Positions 1-9,713 of a DNA stretch of 64,000 nucleotides are shown here, piece after piece. Every line of letters starts with the position of its first letter. The first letter of the stretch is position 1. The DNA is from Cyanobacterium sp. HL-69 (GTDB lineage: Bacteria; Cyanobacteriota; Cyanobacteriia; Cyanobacteriales; Cyanobacteriaceae). Location: the NCBI GenBank assembly GCA_002813895.1, contig CP024912.1, forward strand, positions 2,697,836-2,761,835, in the 5' to 3' direction. A model generated the notes under the pieces. The model was not told where the DNA came from and made no database searches. It worked only from the letters and a program-made list of their open reading frames with translations. The translations under genes were made by a program, and so were the position numbers.

Positions 1-27
1 AGGGGTGTTAAATATAACATCCTTTTT

Positions 28-555
28 TTATGCTTCCTTTACCTCATAATTAAAAGGGAAAGAAGTTTGTAAATTAATCAACTCATCCCGATGGGCTTGA
101 ATAGTAAAAACAGTTTCCTTTTTCTCCTCCTCATCAACAACATTATCAATGCGAAAAGCGACTTCTTCCACTCGTTTAGAACCTTTCCAGTAAAAGAAAC
201 CAGCTACGGGAGATAAAATAATTAAGCCGAGAAACCAGTTAATTTCAGGGTGAAATAACATTTGTAAGACAAGGGAAAAAGAAAATAAACCACATCCGGC
301 CAAAAAACTGAGAAGGGCAGCCAAAAAGATACTCGGAGAAACTAAACCCTCCAAAGTAACCTTATTTCTTTCCCCATCGATCGCCTTTACTTGGTAAGAT
401 CTTTGTTGAAAGTAATCCCGAAGATATGCCAAAATACTATCCTCACTTTCAGGACAACGAAGAGTTACAACTTCAATTCTATCCTTGGTACTAGCACGAA
501 TAAAGAAAAATAAACCGATCATTAATAAAATAGTCAACAAAAAAGTAGAAACCAT
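28..555 (-). CDS. CCB1-like (DUF3529) membrane protein, probable cytochrome b6 heme-attachment factor
   Basis: The 175-residue protein has an N-terminal membrane segment followed by FFFIRAS, a soluble stretch of about 50 residues, then two closely spaced hydrophobic segments (about residues 73-95 and 103-122) and a soluble C-terminal tail. Length, topology and the opening resemble the cyanobacterial and plastid CCB1 family, which helps attach heme c' covalently to cytochrome b6 in the thylakoid membrane. That role comes from recalled family resemblance and cannot be read from a catalytic motif. ATG start. The gene stands alone and is divergent from the Trp-rich protein gene. The family is fairly likely, the exact function less so. 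Confidence 0.6.
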   Translation of the reverse strand: MVSTFLLTILLMIGLFFFIRASTKDRIEVVTLRCPESEDSILAYLRDYFQQRSYQVKAIDGERNKVTLEGLVSPSIFLAALLSFLAGCGLFSFSLVLQMLFHPEINWFLGLIILSPVAGFFYWKGSKRVEEVAFRIDNVVDEEEKKETVFTIQAHRDELINLQTSFPFNYEVKEA

Positions 556-765
556 AAAATTTAAAATATAAGATAGCTAAAATTTATTGTATAGCACCAA
601 TGACTTAAACAATGGAGAATGGGGAATAGACATTAGTGAGTCCATAACAAAAGTGTAGAAATAATTGGCAAGAGATTATCTTCTCATAAAGGATTACTCG
701 AATATCAGTTATCCCGAATTTAAGTTAATTAACTTTTTTTATTATCAACTATCAATTAATCATCC

Positions 766-1008
766 GTGGCTCAAAAACAAAAATTTCCTCATCTTTTAGG
801 CTCAAAATGGACATCCACCCAACAAACTTGGGGCTGGAGACACTTTCAAGTAATTAACCGTAAAAATAAAGATAAATGGGTGTTTGCCGAAATGACAGCA
901 TCCTGCGATGATAATGTGCGTTTTTGGATAAATGCTAAACAATTAAAAGATAGAGATTTATGGCTACCAGGCTGGAAAACCTTAGAAGACATCAAAGAAA
1001 TGGGTTAA
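766..1008 (+). CDS. TIGR02450-family Trp-rich small protein
   Basis: An 80-residue soluble protein with seven tryptophans. It has the family pattern of a KWTS-like opening, WGWRHFQV, a central KWVFAEM and a C-terminal WxxGW (WLPGWKTLEDI). This small Trp-rich family occurs in cyanobacteria and some proteobacteria, and I know of no established biochemical function. Translation starts at GTG (GTG GCT CAA). I see no nearby upstream ATG in frame. It is convergent with coaBC, about 50 bases away. The coding call is strong; function is unknown. Confidence 0.8.
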   Translation: MAQKQKFPHLLGSKWTSTQQTWGWRHFQVINRKNKDKWVFAEMTASCDDNVRFWINAKQLKDRDLWLPGWKTLEDIKEMG

Positions 1009-1060
1009 TAACAAAATGCGAATTTTTTACATCTTTTGCCTTTGCTAGACATCTCAAAAT

Positions 1061-2305
1061 TTAAGCCACTTGCCCCAAAATCAAATCAATAATTTGATGA
1101 CTAAGGTAAAACTTTGAAGATGGTTGTAAGGTTGTTTTTTGCCCATCCGCAGTAATAAATATCGCCTCATTGGTATCAGTGCCAAATCCTACATTTATTT
1201 TATCAATAGGATTCGCAACGATCGCACTTAACCGTTTACGATTTAATTTATCCAGTGCAGGGGTAACAATATCCCCCGTTTGGGCAGCAAAACCAATCAA
1301 AAGTTGTTCAGGTTGCTTCATTTTGCCCAACTTCGCCACAATGTCCGTCACCATATCCAATTCTATATAGGGAGGCAAATTGCCCTTACTCAGCTTCGTT
1401 TTATAACACTCCCTTGGTTTTACATCCGCCACTGCTGCCGCCATAATTGCCCAATGATGATGGGGAAAATTATTCACCATGGCTTTTTCCATTTCTTCAG
1501 CGGTAGTCACATCAATAAATTGTAGAGGGGGAAGATTTTTTAACAACTCAGGGGCAACATTTGCACCCACCAAAGTAACCTTTGCCCCCCGATGATGACA
1601 AGCCATAGCCAAGGCTATGCCCATCTTACCTGTGGAAGGGTTACCGATAAAGCGTACGGGATCAAAAAATTCCCTTGTGCCTCCCGTGCTAATTAAGATA
1701 TTTTTATCCTTTAAATCTTGTTTTCCCCCAGTATGTATCACCGATTCGAGGGCGGAAATAATTTCTTCCGACTCTGCCATTCTTCCCTGTCCAGTGCGAT
1801 CGCACGCCAACAAGCCCGTATTGGTGTGGAGAGGAAAAAAACGATCATTTTGCCCTAAAAGTTCCCAGTTTGCTTGTACCGTCGATTGTAGCCACATTTC
1901 CGTATTCATAGCGGGGGCGACTGCTATGGGGCAATTTGAAGCAAGAACCGTATTCGTTAAAAGGTTATCTGCCATGCCATGGACTAACTTAGCAAGGGTA
2001 TTGGCAGTGAGGGGGGCAATCAAAATTAAATCGGCCCATTCTCCTAAGCTAATGTGTAGGGGGCGAGGGTGAATAGGTTGCCAAAAATCGGCATCGGTGT
2101 AAGCCTGTTTTCGGGCGAGGGTGGAAACTGTGAGGGGAGTAATAAACTGTTGGGCGGAGTCGGTGAGGATAACTTCAACTTGCGCTCCCTGTTGAAACAA
2201 TTGGGAGATAACAGTGCATACCTTATATGCAGCGATGCCTCCCCCAATACAGATTAAAATTTTTTTGTCTTTAAAAGATTCTAAAAATCCTTTATGATTC
2301 GTCAT
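1061..2305 (-). CDS. coaBC: Bifunctional phosphopantothenoylcysteine decarboxylase / phosphopantothenate-cysteine ligase
   Basis: CoaBC makes two steps of coenzyme A synthesis: joining cysteine to 4'-phosphopantothenate, then flavin-dependent decarboxylation to 4'-phosphopantetheine. The N-terminal CoaC half shows KKILICIGGGIAAYK, the flavoprotein opening, and a PAMNTEMW segment that carries the conserved PxMNxxMW motif. The CoaB half begins near residue 200 with ILISTGGTREFFDPVRFIGN and continues to AAAVADVKP and KLSK. I place the start at the ATG at 2305, not at the longer in-frame start at 2341: the family normally begins just before KKILI, and this ATG overlaps the last 14 bases of the upstream DUF2555 gene, suggesting translational coupling. 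Confidence 0.95.
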   Translation of the reverse strand: MTNHKGFLESFKDKKILICIGGGIAAYKVCTVISQLFQQGAQVEVILTDSAQQFITPLTVSTLARKQAYTDADFWQPIHPRPLHISLGEWADLILIAPLTANTLAKLVHGMADNLLTNTVLASNCPIAVAPAMNTEMWLQSTVQANWELLGQNDRFFPLHTNTGLLACDRTGQGRMAESEEIISALESVIHTGGKQDLKDKNILISTGGTREFFDPVRFIGNPSTGKMGIALAMACHHRGAKVTLVGANVAPELLKNLPPLQFIDVTTAEEMEKAMVNNFPHHHWAIMAAAVADVKPRECYKTKLSKGNLPPYIELDMVTDIVAKLGKMKQPEQLLIGFAAQTGDIVTPALDKLNRKRLSAIVANPIDKINVGFGTDTNEAIFITADGQKTTLQPSSKFYLSHQIIDLILGQVA

Positions 2306-2504
2306 AGGCTTCAATGTCGAGGAGATAAAAGTAAGGTTCAATTAAATCTTCACGGTGAAATGCGATCGCCCTTAGTTTATGCCAATCCTGTAAACCTTCA
2401 AAGGGAGTCTTATAATCATCATTTTCTAACCTTGACGCAATTTGCGCAACATCTTCCATGGTCATAGCTGCGAAATCTTTGTCGGTATATGTTAATGTTG
2501 TCAT
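2292..2504 (-). CDS. DUF2555 family small protein
   Basis: A 70-residue acidic soluble protein with the cyanobacterial DUF2555 signature: an opening around MTMEDVAQIASRLE, the core DWHKLRAIAFHRE and the ending EPYFYLLDIEAYDE. Function is unknown. An ATG 18 bases further upstream also opens the frame, but a GGAGGT Shine-Dalgarno sequence (complement of 2511-2516) sits about seven bases before the ATG at 2504, so I take the inner ATG. Its stop codon overlaps the coaBC start, making a two-gene unit. Confidence 0.8.
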   Translation of the reverse strand: MTTLTYTDKDFAAMTMEDVAQIASRLENDDYKTPFEGLQDWHKLRAIAFHREDLIEPYFYLLDIEAYDES

Positions 2505-2601
2505 AACGAAACCTCCGTACATGGTTTGTTTGTTTACCCCAACTACATTTTAACCTGATTTGGTTTTCTTCCCAAAATGTACAAGAATGTTAACAATTTC
2601 A

Positions 2602-2630
2602 GAATAGGGAATGGGGAACGGGGAACAGTT
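2602..2630. repeat. Dispersed GGGAATGGGGAA-type repeat, left copy of an inverted pair
   Basis: This G-rich run of GGGAAT/GGGAAC units lies just upstream of the HAS-barrel gene. Its last 24 bases match the reverse complement of 3403-3433 at 22 of 24 positions by my reading, so the gene is bracketed by an imperfect inverted repeat. Related short versions occur in other spacers near 612, 4527, 18979, 43258 and 48353. This is a noncoding repeat of unknown function. Confidence 0.6.
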
Positions 2631-2670
2631 TATGATTTTTGATCGTAGATGGATAAAATTGGGATGACAT

Positions 2671-3336
2671 ATGCAGATAACTGATAATCAACATGGTACC
2701 ATAACCCATATAGGGGAAGTGATTGAAACCTCTACCACAGAATTTTTAGCTCAATGCTTAGAGCCTGAAGAATTAGCCTTTCCCATGATGCCTCCCTTTG
2801 GTAGTTGGGTAAAAGCCGTTGATAATCAGGCGGGAAATAAAATTTATGCCATCGTTACCAATGTCACCACTGCCCCCATCGATTCTATCCATAGGGCAAG
2901 GGCTTTGGGGTTATCTTTAGAAGAATTAAAAGAGCAACAACCGCAGATTTTTGCTATGTTAAAAACCGAGTTTCGGGCAGTAATAATCGGTTTTGAAACC
3001 CCTGCCCAAGGAAATAATGGCGTTAATCCTCCCCATGGGCGAGTTTTTCAGTATTTACCCCCTCGCCCTCCCCAAATCCATCAGGGGGTATTTAGCTGTA
3101 CCACCGATGAAATAACGAGATTCACTGAAAATCCTGATTTTTTGCGGGTTTTACTTCAGGTGAATAATACTCCCATTGAATCCCTTACGGCGGCTACCCT
3201 TAGAGAAGTATATAATATTCGAGGGTGCGATCGCCCTTGGTTAGTAAAAGCAGGAAGGGTATTGAGTGTTTTGTTAAAAAATGACTACGACAGTCTTAAG
3301 TTTATCCTTGGGCAAGTAAACGTGAGGGATAATTGA
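2671..3336 (+). CDS. HAS-barrel domain protein, cyanobacterial conserved
   Basis: A 221-residue soluble protein. Residues about 8-110 look like a HAS barrel (the HerA/ATP-synthase beta-barrel): IGEVIETSTTEFLAQC, then PPFGSWVKAV, IYAIVTNVTT and TEFRAVIIGF. A conserved YLPPRPPQIHQ follows, then a helical C-terminal part with RPWLVKAGRVL. In HerA-type proteins this barrel precedes a AAA+ motor, but none is present here, so it is a stand-alone barrel protein whose partner I cannot name. Start ATG at 2671. The gene is isolated and flanked by inverted repeats at 2602-2630 and 3403-3433. Confidence 0.7.
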   Translation: MQITDNQHGTITHIGEVIETSTTEFLAQCLEPEELAFPMMPPFGSWVKAVDNQAGNKIYAIVTNVTTAPIDSIHRARALGLSLEELKEQQPQIFAMLKTEFRAVIIGFETPAQGNNGVNPPHGRVFQYLPPRPPQIHQGVFSCTTDEITRFTENPDFLRVLLQVNNTPIESLTAATLREVYNIRGCDRPWLVKAGRVLSVLLKNDYDSLKFILGQVNVRDN

Positions 3337-3402
3337 TAGTTGAGAATGGATAATGAATAGTTAGGGAAAAAGAAGATTCACTCATAATCATAAACCATTG
3401 AA

Positions 3403-3433
3403 AACTGTTCCCCGTTTCCTATTCCCTGTTCCC
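3403..3433. repeat. Dispersed GGGAAT-type repeat, right copy of an inverted pair
   Basis: A C-rich run of TTCCCC/TTCCCT units downstream of the HAS-barrel gene. It is the approximate reverse complement of 2602-2630 (22 of 24 bases over the best stretch). It could fold with the upstream copy only over a long distance. It is more likely a second insertion of the same repeat in the opposite orientation. Confidence 0.6.
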
Positions 3434-3486
3434 TCAAAGAAATATTAATTTATTTAACAAGAGAGGGAGAAAAGCCGAGACTCCCT

Positions 3487-3492
3487 TATAAT
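3487..3492 (+). promoter_or_regulatory. Candidate -10 box of hemB
   Basis: A perfect TATAAT stands 40 bases before the hemB ATG. It follows a small hairpin (GGGAG at 3466-3470 against CTCCC at 3481-3485). I see no good TTGACA at the right distance, so this would be an extended or activator-dependent promoter. Prediction only. Confidence 0.35.
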
Positions 3493-3529
3493 AATATGTT
3501 GCCAATGTTTTGATGAAAAACTTTTATAA

Positions 3530-4516
<987 letters not shown>

Positions 4517-4554
4517 TTTAGCTTACGGGGAATAGTGAATAATTAGGTTATGGG

Positions 4555-4574
4555 CAATGGGCTTAAGCCCATTG
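4555..4574. repeat. Perfect palindrome downstream of hemB
   Basis: CAATGGGC-TTAA-GCCCATTG is a perfect 20-base palindrome 38 bases after the hemB stop. It can form an 8-bp stem in RNA but has no T-run after it, so it may be a dispersed palindromic repeat and not a classic terminator. Similar palindromes lie at 16222-16239 and 27493-27509. Confidence 0.5.
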
Positions 4575-4636
4575 TTAACAATATGATTAAAGTTCTTCAA
4601 AATTGGGGGATTTAGGAGGCAAAACGTACTTTTTCA

Positions 4637-5092
4637 TCAAGCTCGAATTAATAGCAATATCTCTTGGGCAACGGTATTATTTACAGGCATTACCGATAAT
4701 CGATTACCTTTTTTTACCACCAAGAAATCATCAGGATTAAAGGTTTGTTTAAGGGTTTCGAGGGATAATGGCTGAGCAAATTTTTCTGTAAATTTTACTT
4801 TCACCGTATGCCAACGGGGTTTTTCAGGGGTTGCTTTGGCATCAAAATAGGGTGAAGTGCGATCCAATTGAGTCGGATCAACTATATTGGTTTCTATTAC
4901 CTCCATTAATCCCACAATGGCAGGGGGTTTACAATTGGAATGATAAAAAAAAGCTAAATCCCCTTTTTCCATTTCCCCAAGGATATTACGGGCTTGATAA
5001 TTCCTCACCCCATCCCAGATAGTCGTTTTTTCCCTTTGTAAGTCATCAATACCATAAGCGCTGGGCTCAGATTTCATTAACCAGTAATTCAC
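4637..5092 (-). CDS. EVE (PUA-like) domain protein
   Basis: A 151-residue single-domain protein that opens with NYWLMKSEPSAYGIDDL and IWDGVRNYQARN, the hallmark of EVE domains, followed by FFYHSNCKPPAIVGLMEV. EVE domains are PUA-like folds proposed to bind modified nucleobases, sometimes next to modification-dependent nucleases. No nuclease is adjacent here. It is convergent with hemB, and the fructosamine kinase-like gene lies just upstream on the same strand, about 60 bases away, so co-transcription is possible. Family is clear; the target is unknown. Confidence 0.85.
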   Translation of the reverse strand: MNYWLMKSEPSAYGIDDLQREKTTIWDGVRNYQARNILGEMEKGDLAFFYHSNCKPPAIVGLMEVIETNIVDPTQLDRTSPYFDAKATPEKPRWHTVKVKFTEKFAQPLSLETLKQTFNPDDFLVVKKGNRLSVMPVNNTVAQEILLLIRA

Positions 5093-5153
5093 GATAACTA
5101 TTGATAATTGAGAATGAATAACTGATTATAACCCAATGAATCACACCATTCCT

Positions 5154-6014
5154 CTATAAAATTTGATTAATCATCCCTTGGGCTTGACTGGCATATCCGC
5201 CCCCAAAAAGGTTGTAATGGTTAAGAATATGATAAAGATTATAGATAGTTTTTCTTTGTGCATAACCAGAATCTAAGGGCCATTCTTGGTTATAGCCTTC
5301 ATAAAAAGCCGAAGGAAAACCGCCAAAAAGTTCTGTCATAGCTATATCTACTTCCCTATCTCCGTAATAGGTAGCAGGATCAAAAATTATGGGAATTCCT
5401 CCTGCCAAAAAACTAGCATTACCACCCCACAAGTCTCCGTGGACCAAGGATGGTTGGGGGTGATGGTGAGATAATTTTATTTTAATGGCTTCTATGATGT
5501 TATTTTGATTACCGAAAGTTGCCCCTTTTCTACTGGCTAGTTTTAATTGATAACCGATTCTTTTTTCGGCGAAAAAGTCTGCCCAGTTTTCTACCCAGTC
5601 ATTGATTTGAGGGGTTGAACCTATGGTATTATTATAATCCCAACCAAATTTATCGGCTTTACCTTGTTGATGGAGTTGGGCGAGGTGTTTACCCATGGTT
5701 TGCCATGATTGATTGTTGGCCCTACCAAATTCGAGCCATTCTAAGACGATATAGCTATGGTTATCGGTGTAACCTGTGCAGATGGGTTTGGGTACTCTAA
5801 TAGTATTAGTATCATACATTTGTCTAAGGGCGATCGCCTCTACCCGAAACATTTCCCATTGGTGAGGAGAATTTAATTTCACAAAGTAGCTATTATTTTC
5901 CCCTATCAGTTGATAGGCTTGGTTTATACAACCTCCTCCCACACTACGGGAGTTTTTTAGCATAAATTCTTTTTTAGTATGGTTACTAATGGCGATCGCA
6001 ATTTCTTTCCACAT
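5154..6014 (-). CDS. Fructosamine kinase family protein
   Basis: A 286-residue protein kinase-like fold of the fructosamine/ketosamine-3-kinase family, which phosphorylates sugars on glycated protein lysines and so helps deglycation. Visible landmarks are the N-terminal GGCINQAYQL glycine loop, YFVKLNS with the ATP-binding Lys, the catalytic loop SLVHGDLWGGNASFL (catalytic Asp) and the metal-binding IFDPATYYGDREVD. Length matches bacterial members. ATG start at 6014. It lies downstream of ccmO on the same strand, with about 150 bases between. The cellular substrate is inferred from the family. Confidence 0.88.
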   Translation of the reverse strand: MWKEIAIAISNHTKKEFMLKNSRSVGGGCINQAYQLIGENNSYFVKLNSPHQWEMFRVEAIALRQMYDTNTIRVPKPICTGYTDNHSYIVLEWLEFGRANNQSWQTMGKHLAQLHQQGKADKFGWDYNNTIGSTPQINDWVENWADFFAEKRIGYQLKLASRKGATFGNQNNIIEAIKIKLSHHHPQPSLVHGDLWGGNASFLAGGIPIIFDPATYYGDREVDIAMTELFGGFPSAFYEGYNQEWPLDSGYAQRKTIYNLYHILNHYNLFGGGYASQAQGMINQIL

Positions 6015-6160
6015 AATGTATTGATTAGGTTGTCATGAAAAATGGTTTTGTTTGAGGTGGGGAATAGTGTAATGATTTCTCCTTGCCGTTTATCTCCTGT
6101 TCTCAACAGTATAATTAAATTGTTATTATCAATTATCCATTTTCAATTATCAATTATTCA

Positions 6161-6997
6161 TTAATCGTCTTCGGTTTGAGGCTCAATAATTTCCATGGAT
6201 AAAGGCTTTTTCTGATGCTTTCTATTTTCCAACTCTGCCTTTAATTCCACCTTAGAAGAATTATTAAAATTAACAGGTACTTTTTCCAACTCAGGTAAAG
6301 CAACTAACTTGCGACGGGATAGAGGGCGTTTCTTCTTAGCAAAATTAGGTAGGGGCTGTTGTTTATCCTCTTCATCTAACCAATAATTCGCCACAGGTAA
6401 AGTATGCTCTAAATCTTCCAATAGACGAGGAATAATCATCACCGAATTTAACTCCCCAATCCTTTCCGCCTCTGCCATTCCCGCCTCGATGGCTACCGCC
6501 ACATTAGCCACAGTACCCCGTATAATGGCAGTACACAAACCACTACCAATGGTTTCGTAGGAAGCCAATTGTACATCCGCAGATTTTAACATCATATCCG
6601 CAGCCCCTACCATGGCAGGGAAACCCCTAGTTTCAATTAAACCAATAGAGCGATTACTCAAACGACTGTAACCCCTTTCCTGTTGGGCTAATTCTATCAA
6701 ACGACTACCAATGGGAAAAACAGCCTCTAAATTGGGCATAGGACGGGCTATCACTAGCTTAGTGTGTAATTGTCCTATTTGTTCGGCCATTCTTGCCCCT
6801 TCCTCCACCGCAAGGCGTACATCCGCAATATTACCCCGAACAATAGCAGTACAATGGCCACTACCGATTTTTTCATAACCCACTAAAATTACCTCCGCTG
6901 ACTTTAACATCATGTCTGCTGTGCCAACGATGGCAGGAAAACTGAGGGTTGAAACTAAACCAAGGGCGCTATCTGGGCTAATATGCTTTTTTCTCAT
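6161..6997 (-). CDS. ccmO: Carboxysome shell protein with two BMC domains
   Basis: CcmO is a shell protein of the beta-carboxysome, the compartment that concentrates CO2 around Rubisco. The 278-residue protein contains two tandem bacterial-microcompartment domains: residues about 11-95 (ALGLVSTLSFPAIVGTADMM) and about 120-205 (SIGLIETRGFPAMVGAADMM). Each has the GSGxCTAIVRG-like pore-strand segment. A charged tail with PLSRRKL follows. The domains are near copies of each other, as expected for this tandem-domain family. No other ccm genes are in the window, so ccmO is separate from a ccmKLMN cluster, as in several cyanobacteria. Confidence 0.93.
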   Translation of the reverse strand: MRKKHISPDSALGLVSTLSFPAIVGTADMMLKSAEVILVGYEKIGSGHCTAIVRGNIADVRLAVEEGARMAEQIGQLHTKLVIARPMPNLEAVFPIGSRLIELAQQERGYSRLSNRSIGLIETRGFPAMVGAADMMLKSADVQLASYETIGSGLCTAIIRGTVANVAVAIEAGMAEAERIGELNSVMIIPRLLEDLEHTLPVANYWLDEEDKQQPLPNFAKKKRPLSRRKLVALPELEKVPVNFNNSSKVELKAELENRKHQKKPLSMEIIEPQTEDD

Positions 6998-7142
6998 TTA
7001 AAATATTTGAGAAACTGTTAAATTTCTGTAACTATATGAAGATCAAGATTTGCAATAATCCTGTGTTAATCATACCATTAATTTTACCTAAGTTTCCCTA
7101 ATCCTCCATAGAAAAGAAAAATACTATTAATACAAAATTTTT

Positions 7143-7973
7143 ATGAATTTATTTGCTTTCCGTTTCCAATCTCCTGGTCCGATTTTATTTGAATTAGGGC
7201 CTGTAGCTGTGCGTTGGTATGGTTTCTTGATTGCCATGGCGGTGATAATTGGCTTATTTATAGCCCAAAATTTGGCTAAGAGAAAAAATGTTGACCCTGA
7301 AATGATCGGTGATCTAATATTATGGTTGGTGATAGGGGCGCTACCTTTTGCCAGAATTTACTATGTGTTGTTTGAGTGGGAAAGGTATGCGGGGCGGCCG
7401 GGGGATATGATTGCTATTTGGCAGGGGGGCATCGCTATCCATGGGGCAATTATCGGTGGTACCATCGCAACGATACTATTTGCTAAGGTTAAAAAGCAGT
7501 CTTTTTGGGCGTTGATAGATGTGATAATGCCTTCTGTTATTTTAGGTCAGGCCATTGGTAGATGGGGTAACTTTTTTAATTCCGAAGCCTTTGGGGTGCC
7601 AACGAATTTGCCTTGGGGTTTATATATTCCTCCTAATCGTCGTCCTTCTGAGTTTTTACAATCTGAATATTTCCATCCTACTTTTTTATACGAGTCTGTG
7701 TGGAATGTGATGGTTTTTGTGTTGTTAATGGCTCTTTTTTTCTGGGGTTTACGTCGTAAAAATAATTTGAAAACGGGTACTTTGGCTTTTGTTTATCTAA
7801 TCTCTTACAGTTTGGGTAGGGTATGGATTGAGGGTTTTCGCACTGATAGTCTCATGGTGGGGGATTGGCGGGTGGCTCAAATTATTAGTATAAGTGCGAT
7901 CGCCCTTGGACTTTTTGGTTTATTTTGGTTATATATTGCCAAGCGCCCTTTACCTTTGCAATTTGATAAATAA
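7143..7973 (+). CDS. lgt: Prolipoprotein diacylglyceryl transferase
   Basis: Lgt moves diacylglycerol from phosphatidylglycerol to the lipobox cysteine of prolipoproteins, the first step of lipoprotein maturation in the inner membrane. The 276 residues hold about seven hydrophobic segments. The Lgt signature [13 protein letters not shown] is present, as is an early [14 protein letters not shown] and [12 protein letters not shown]. The terminal acylation enzyme lnt is at 59028-60605. ATG start at 7143, in an AT-rich context without a strong Shine-Dalgarno sequence. Confidence 0.97.
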   Translation: MNLFAFRFQSPGPILFELGPVAVRWYGFLIAMAVIIGLFIAQNLAKRKNVDPEMIGDLILWLVIGALPFARIYYVLFEWERYAGRPGDMIAIWQGGIAIHGAIIGGTIATILFAKVKKQSFWALIDVIMPSVILGQAIGRWGNFFNSEAFGVPTNLPWGLYIPPNRRPSEFLQSEYFHPTFLYESVWNVMVFVLLMALFFWGLRRKNNLKTGTLAFVYLISYSLGRVWIEGFRTDSLMVGDWRVAQIISISAIALGLFGLFWLYIAKRPLPLQFDK

Positions 7974-8307
7974 ATCAAACCATGGACAACTGATTTTTAG
8001 TATCCACCCTAACCGATTAACTAAACCCTAATTTTGTTAAAAAACCACCAAGAATTCTGATCTAAAGTTGGAATTAGATTAAAAATAGAGCTTTACACTT
8101 TAGTGAATAAGAGGAAAATTAAACATCAAAAAATGTGAAACGAAATTATTTTGGGCTCTTTTTTTTGATGTTTTTAACTATTAACAGGAGGGTAAATAGT
8201 CTTTGTTTATAATGCTTTGGGTGCTATAATTCCGGTCATCATAGTTATTTTTATAAATTGATTATGATGAAAAAAATAGTCAATTTCCATTACTAATTTA
8301 TTTTGAA
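7974..8307. other. Intergenic stretch with a 13-bp inverted repeat
   Basis: No gene is seen in these 334 bases. The main structure is an inverted repeat, AAACATCAAAAAA at 8121-8133 against TTTTTTGATGTTT at 8161-8173, with a 27-base loop. It ends in a T-rich stretch and could terminate lgt transcription, though the stem is AT-rich. The rest is AT-rich sequence and presumably holds the promoter of the glycosyltransferase gene. Confidence 0.4.
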
Positions 8308-9015
8308 ATGTCAGAGCAAACACATCTTAATAAGCTAAGTCTTATCATTCCTGTTTTTAATGAGGAGGTTTTTTTGAAAGAAAATATATCTTCTTTTACG
8401 TCTTTACAAAATATAGAAATTATTTTTGTCGATGGTGGTAGTGGTGATAGTACCAGACAAATTCTTGAAAATCATGGGCTAAAAATTATTTTATCTCCTG
8501 TTGCTAGTCGTAGTTATCAGATGAATTTGGGAGCAAGATTAGCCACAGGAAACATTTTATTATTTCTCCATGGGGATAGTCTTTTACCTAATAATTATTT
8601 TGAAGATATTAATTTTATTTTAAGTCAAAATAGAGTGATAGCCGGAGCTTTTAATCTTAAAATTAATCATGATTCTTTATCTTTATATTTGATTTCTGTT
8701 TTGGTTAAATTGCGATCGCATTTATTTTCTTTACCCTATGGAGATCAGGGATTTTTTTTAAAAAAAGAAACTTTTGAAACCGTCGGAGGTTTTCCTGAAA
8801 TTGCCATTATGGAAGACTTTGCCTTCATTAAGAAGTTACAAAAAATGGGCAAAATAAAAATTGCCCATTCCTCCGTCACAACCTCTGCCCGTAGATGGCA
8901 AAAACTAGGAATATTTAAAACTACTATGATTAATCAAATTATGATTCTTGGTTACTATCTAAAAATAAATCCTGATAAATTAGCTCAATTTTATAGAGAC
9001 TGGAAAAAGAGTTAA
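8308..9015 (+). CDS. TIGR04283-family glycosyltransferase (GT2 fold)
   Basis: A 235-residue GT-A glycosyltransferase. It opens with LSLIIPVFNEE, then IEIIFVDGGSGDSTRQI, the ASRSYQMNLGARLATG segment, and LLFLHGDSLLP, whose HxD stands in for the usual DxD. PYGDQGFFLKK and MEDFAFIKKL follow. These features fit the rSAM/selenodomain-associated transferase 2 subfamily. No rSAM or selenodomain gene is near, so the context gives no substrate. There is no signal peptide or membrane segment of note, so the protein is presumably cytoplasmic or peripheral. Confidence 0.88.
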   Translation: MSEQTHLNKLSLIIPVFNEEVFLKENISSFTSLQNIEIIFVDGGSGDSTRQILENHGLKIILSPVASRSYQMNLGARLATGNILLFLHGDSLLPNNYFEDINFILSQNRVIAGAFNLKINHDSLSLYLISVLVKLRSHLFSLPYGDQGFFLKKETFETVGGFPEIAIMEDFAFIKKLQKMGKIKIAHSSVTTSARRWQKLGIFKTTMINQIMILGYYLKINPDKLAQFYRDWKKS

Positions 9016-9123
9016 CTTTTATAAATTATTGTTAATATTAACCATAAAAAGCAATAAAGCATTTAACAAAAAAAAAGCCTAGTTTATAATTGATGATATA
9101 CAGAGCTTGAGGGGTAATCAATT

Positions 9124-9543
9124 ATGTCCATTGCCTTTTGGAGAGAAGAATATATAACGGGAGAAAATGTAATTGATCAACAGCATCAATACCTGTTTAA
9201 ATTGATTAATCAATTGCATAATGCGATGATGGAAGGTCACGGGAAAGAAGTCATTAACAATACACTAGCAAGATTAGTAGAATATACTATCAAACATTTT
9301 GATGCGGAAGAAAAATTTATGATTGATTATAATTATCCTGATTATGCTATTCATAAAGAAAAACATGAAATGCTAAAAAATGATGTAATTACTTTACAAA
9401 AAGAACTTTTGGAACATCAGCAATTTATTACAGCAAAAGTATCAAGATTTTTAACTGACTGGCTTATTCATCATATTAAAGGAGAAGATCTAAAGATGAT
9501 ACATTACATTAAGGAGAAGAAAATAGAAATTAAACAACACTAA
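9124..9543 (+). CDS. Bacteriohemerythrin
   Basis: A 139-residue four-helix hemerythrin that would bind O2 at a non-heme di-iron site. The ligand pattern is visible: DQQHQYLF (His), KHFDAEEKFM (His and Glu), HKEKHEML (two His) and WLIHHIKGEDLKM (His and Asp). In bacteria such proteins serve in O2 storage, sensing or delivery, and which applies here cannot be told. The gene is isolated, 580 bases before asnS on the same strand including its own length. Confidence 0.93.
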   Translation: MSIAFWREEYITGENVIDQQHQYLFKLINQLHNAMMEGHGKEVINNTLARLVEYTIKHFDAEEKFMIDYNYPDYAIHKEKHEMLKNDVITLQKELLEHQQFITAKVSRFLTDWLIHHIKGEDLKMIHYIKEKKIEIKQH

Positions 9544-9713
9544 TTTGAGAATAGAAAAAGTTAATGATTCAAAATGCTCAAAATAGACAATTATTTATAT
9601 TATATAACTAATTAATTAATTAAATAATTAGAGTATAATAAAGATTATATTAGGTAGCTTATGTTAAGATAAATAAGTAATAAATAATTGAAAAATTTTC
9701 TTTTCATACCAAG

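Noticed and set aside
1617-2072. A 151-codon frame on the + strand
   Set aside because: Shadow of coaBC; the composition (runs of Cys, Ser and Arg) is not that of a protein and coaBC motifs run through the whole stretch.
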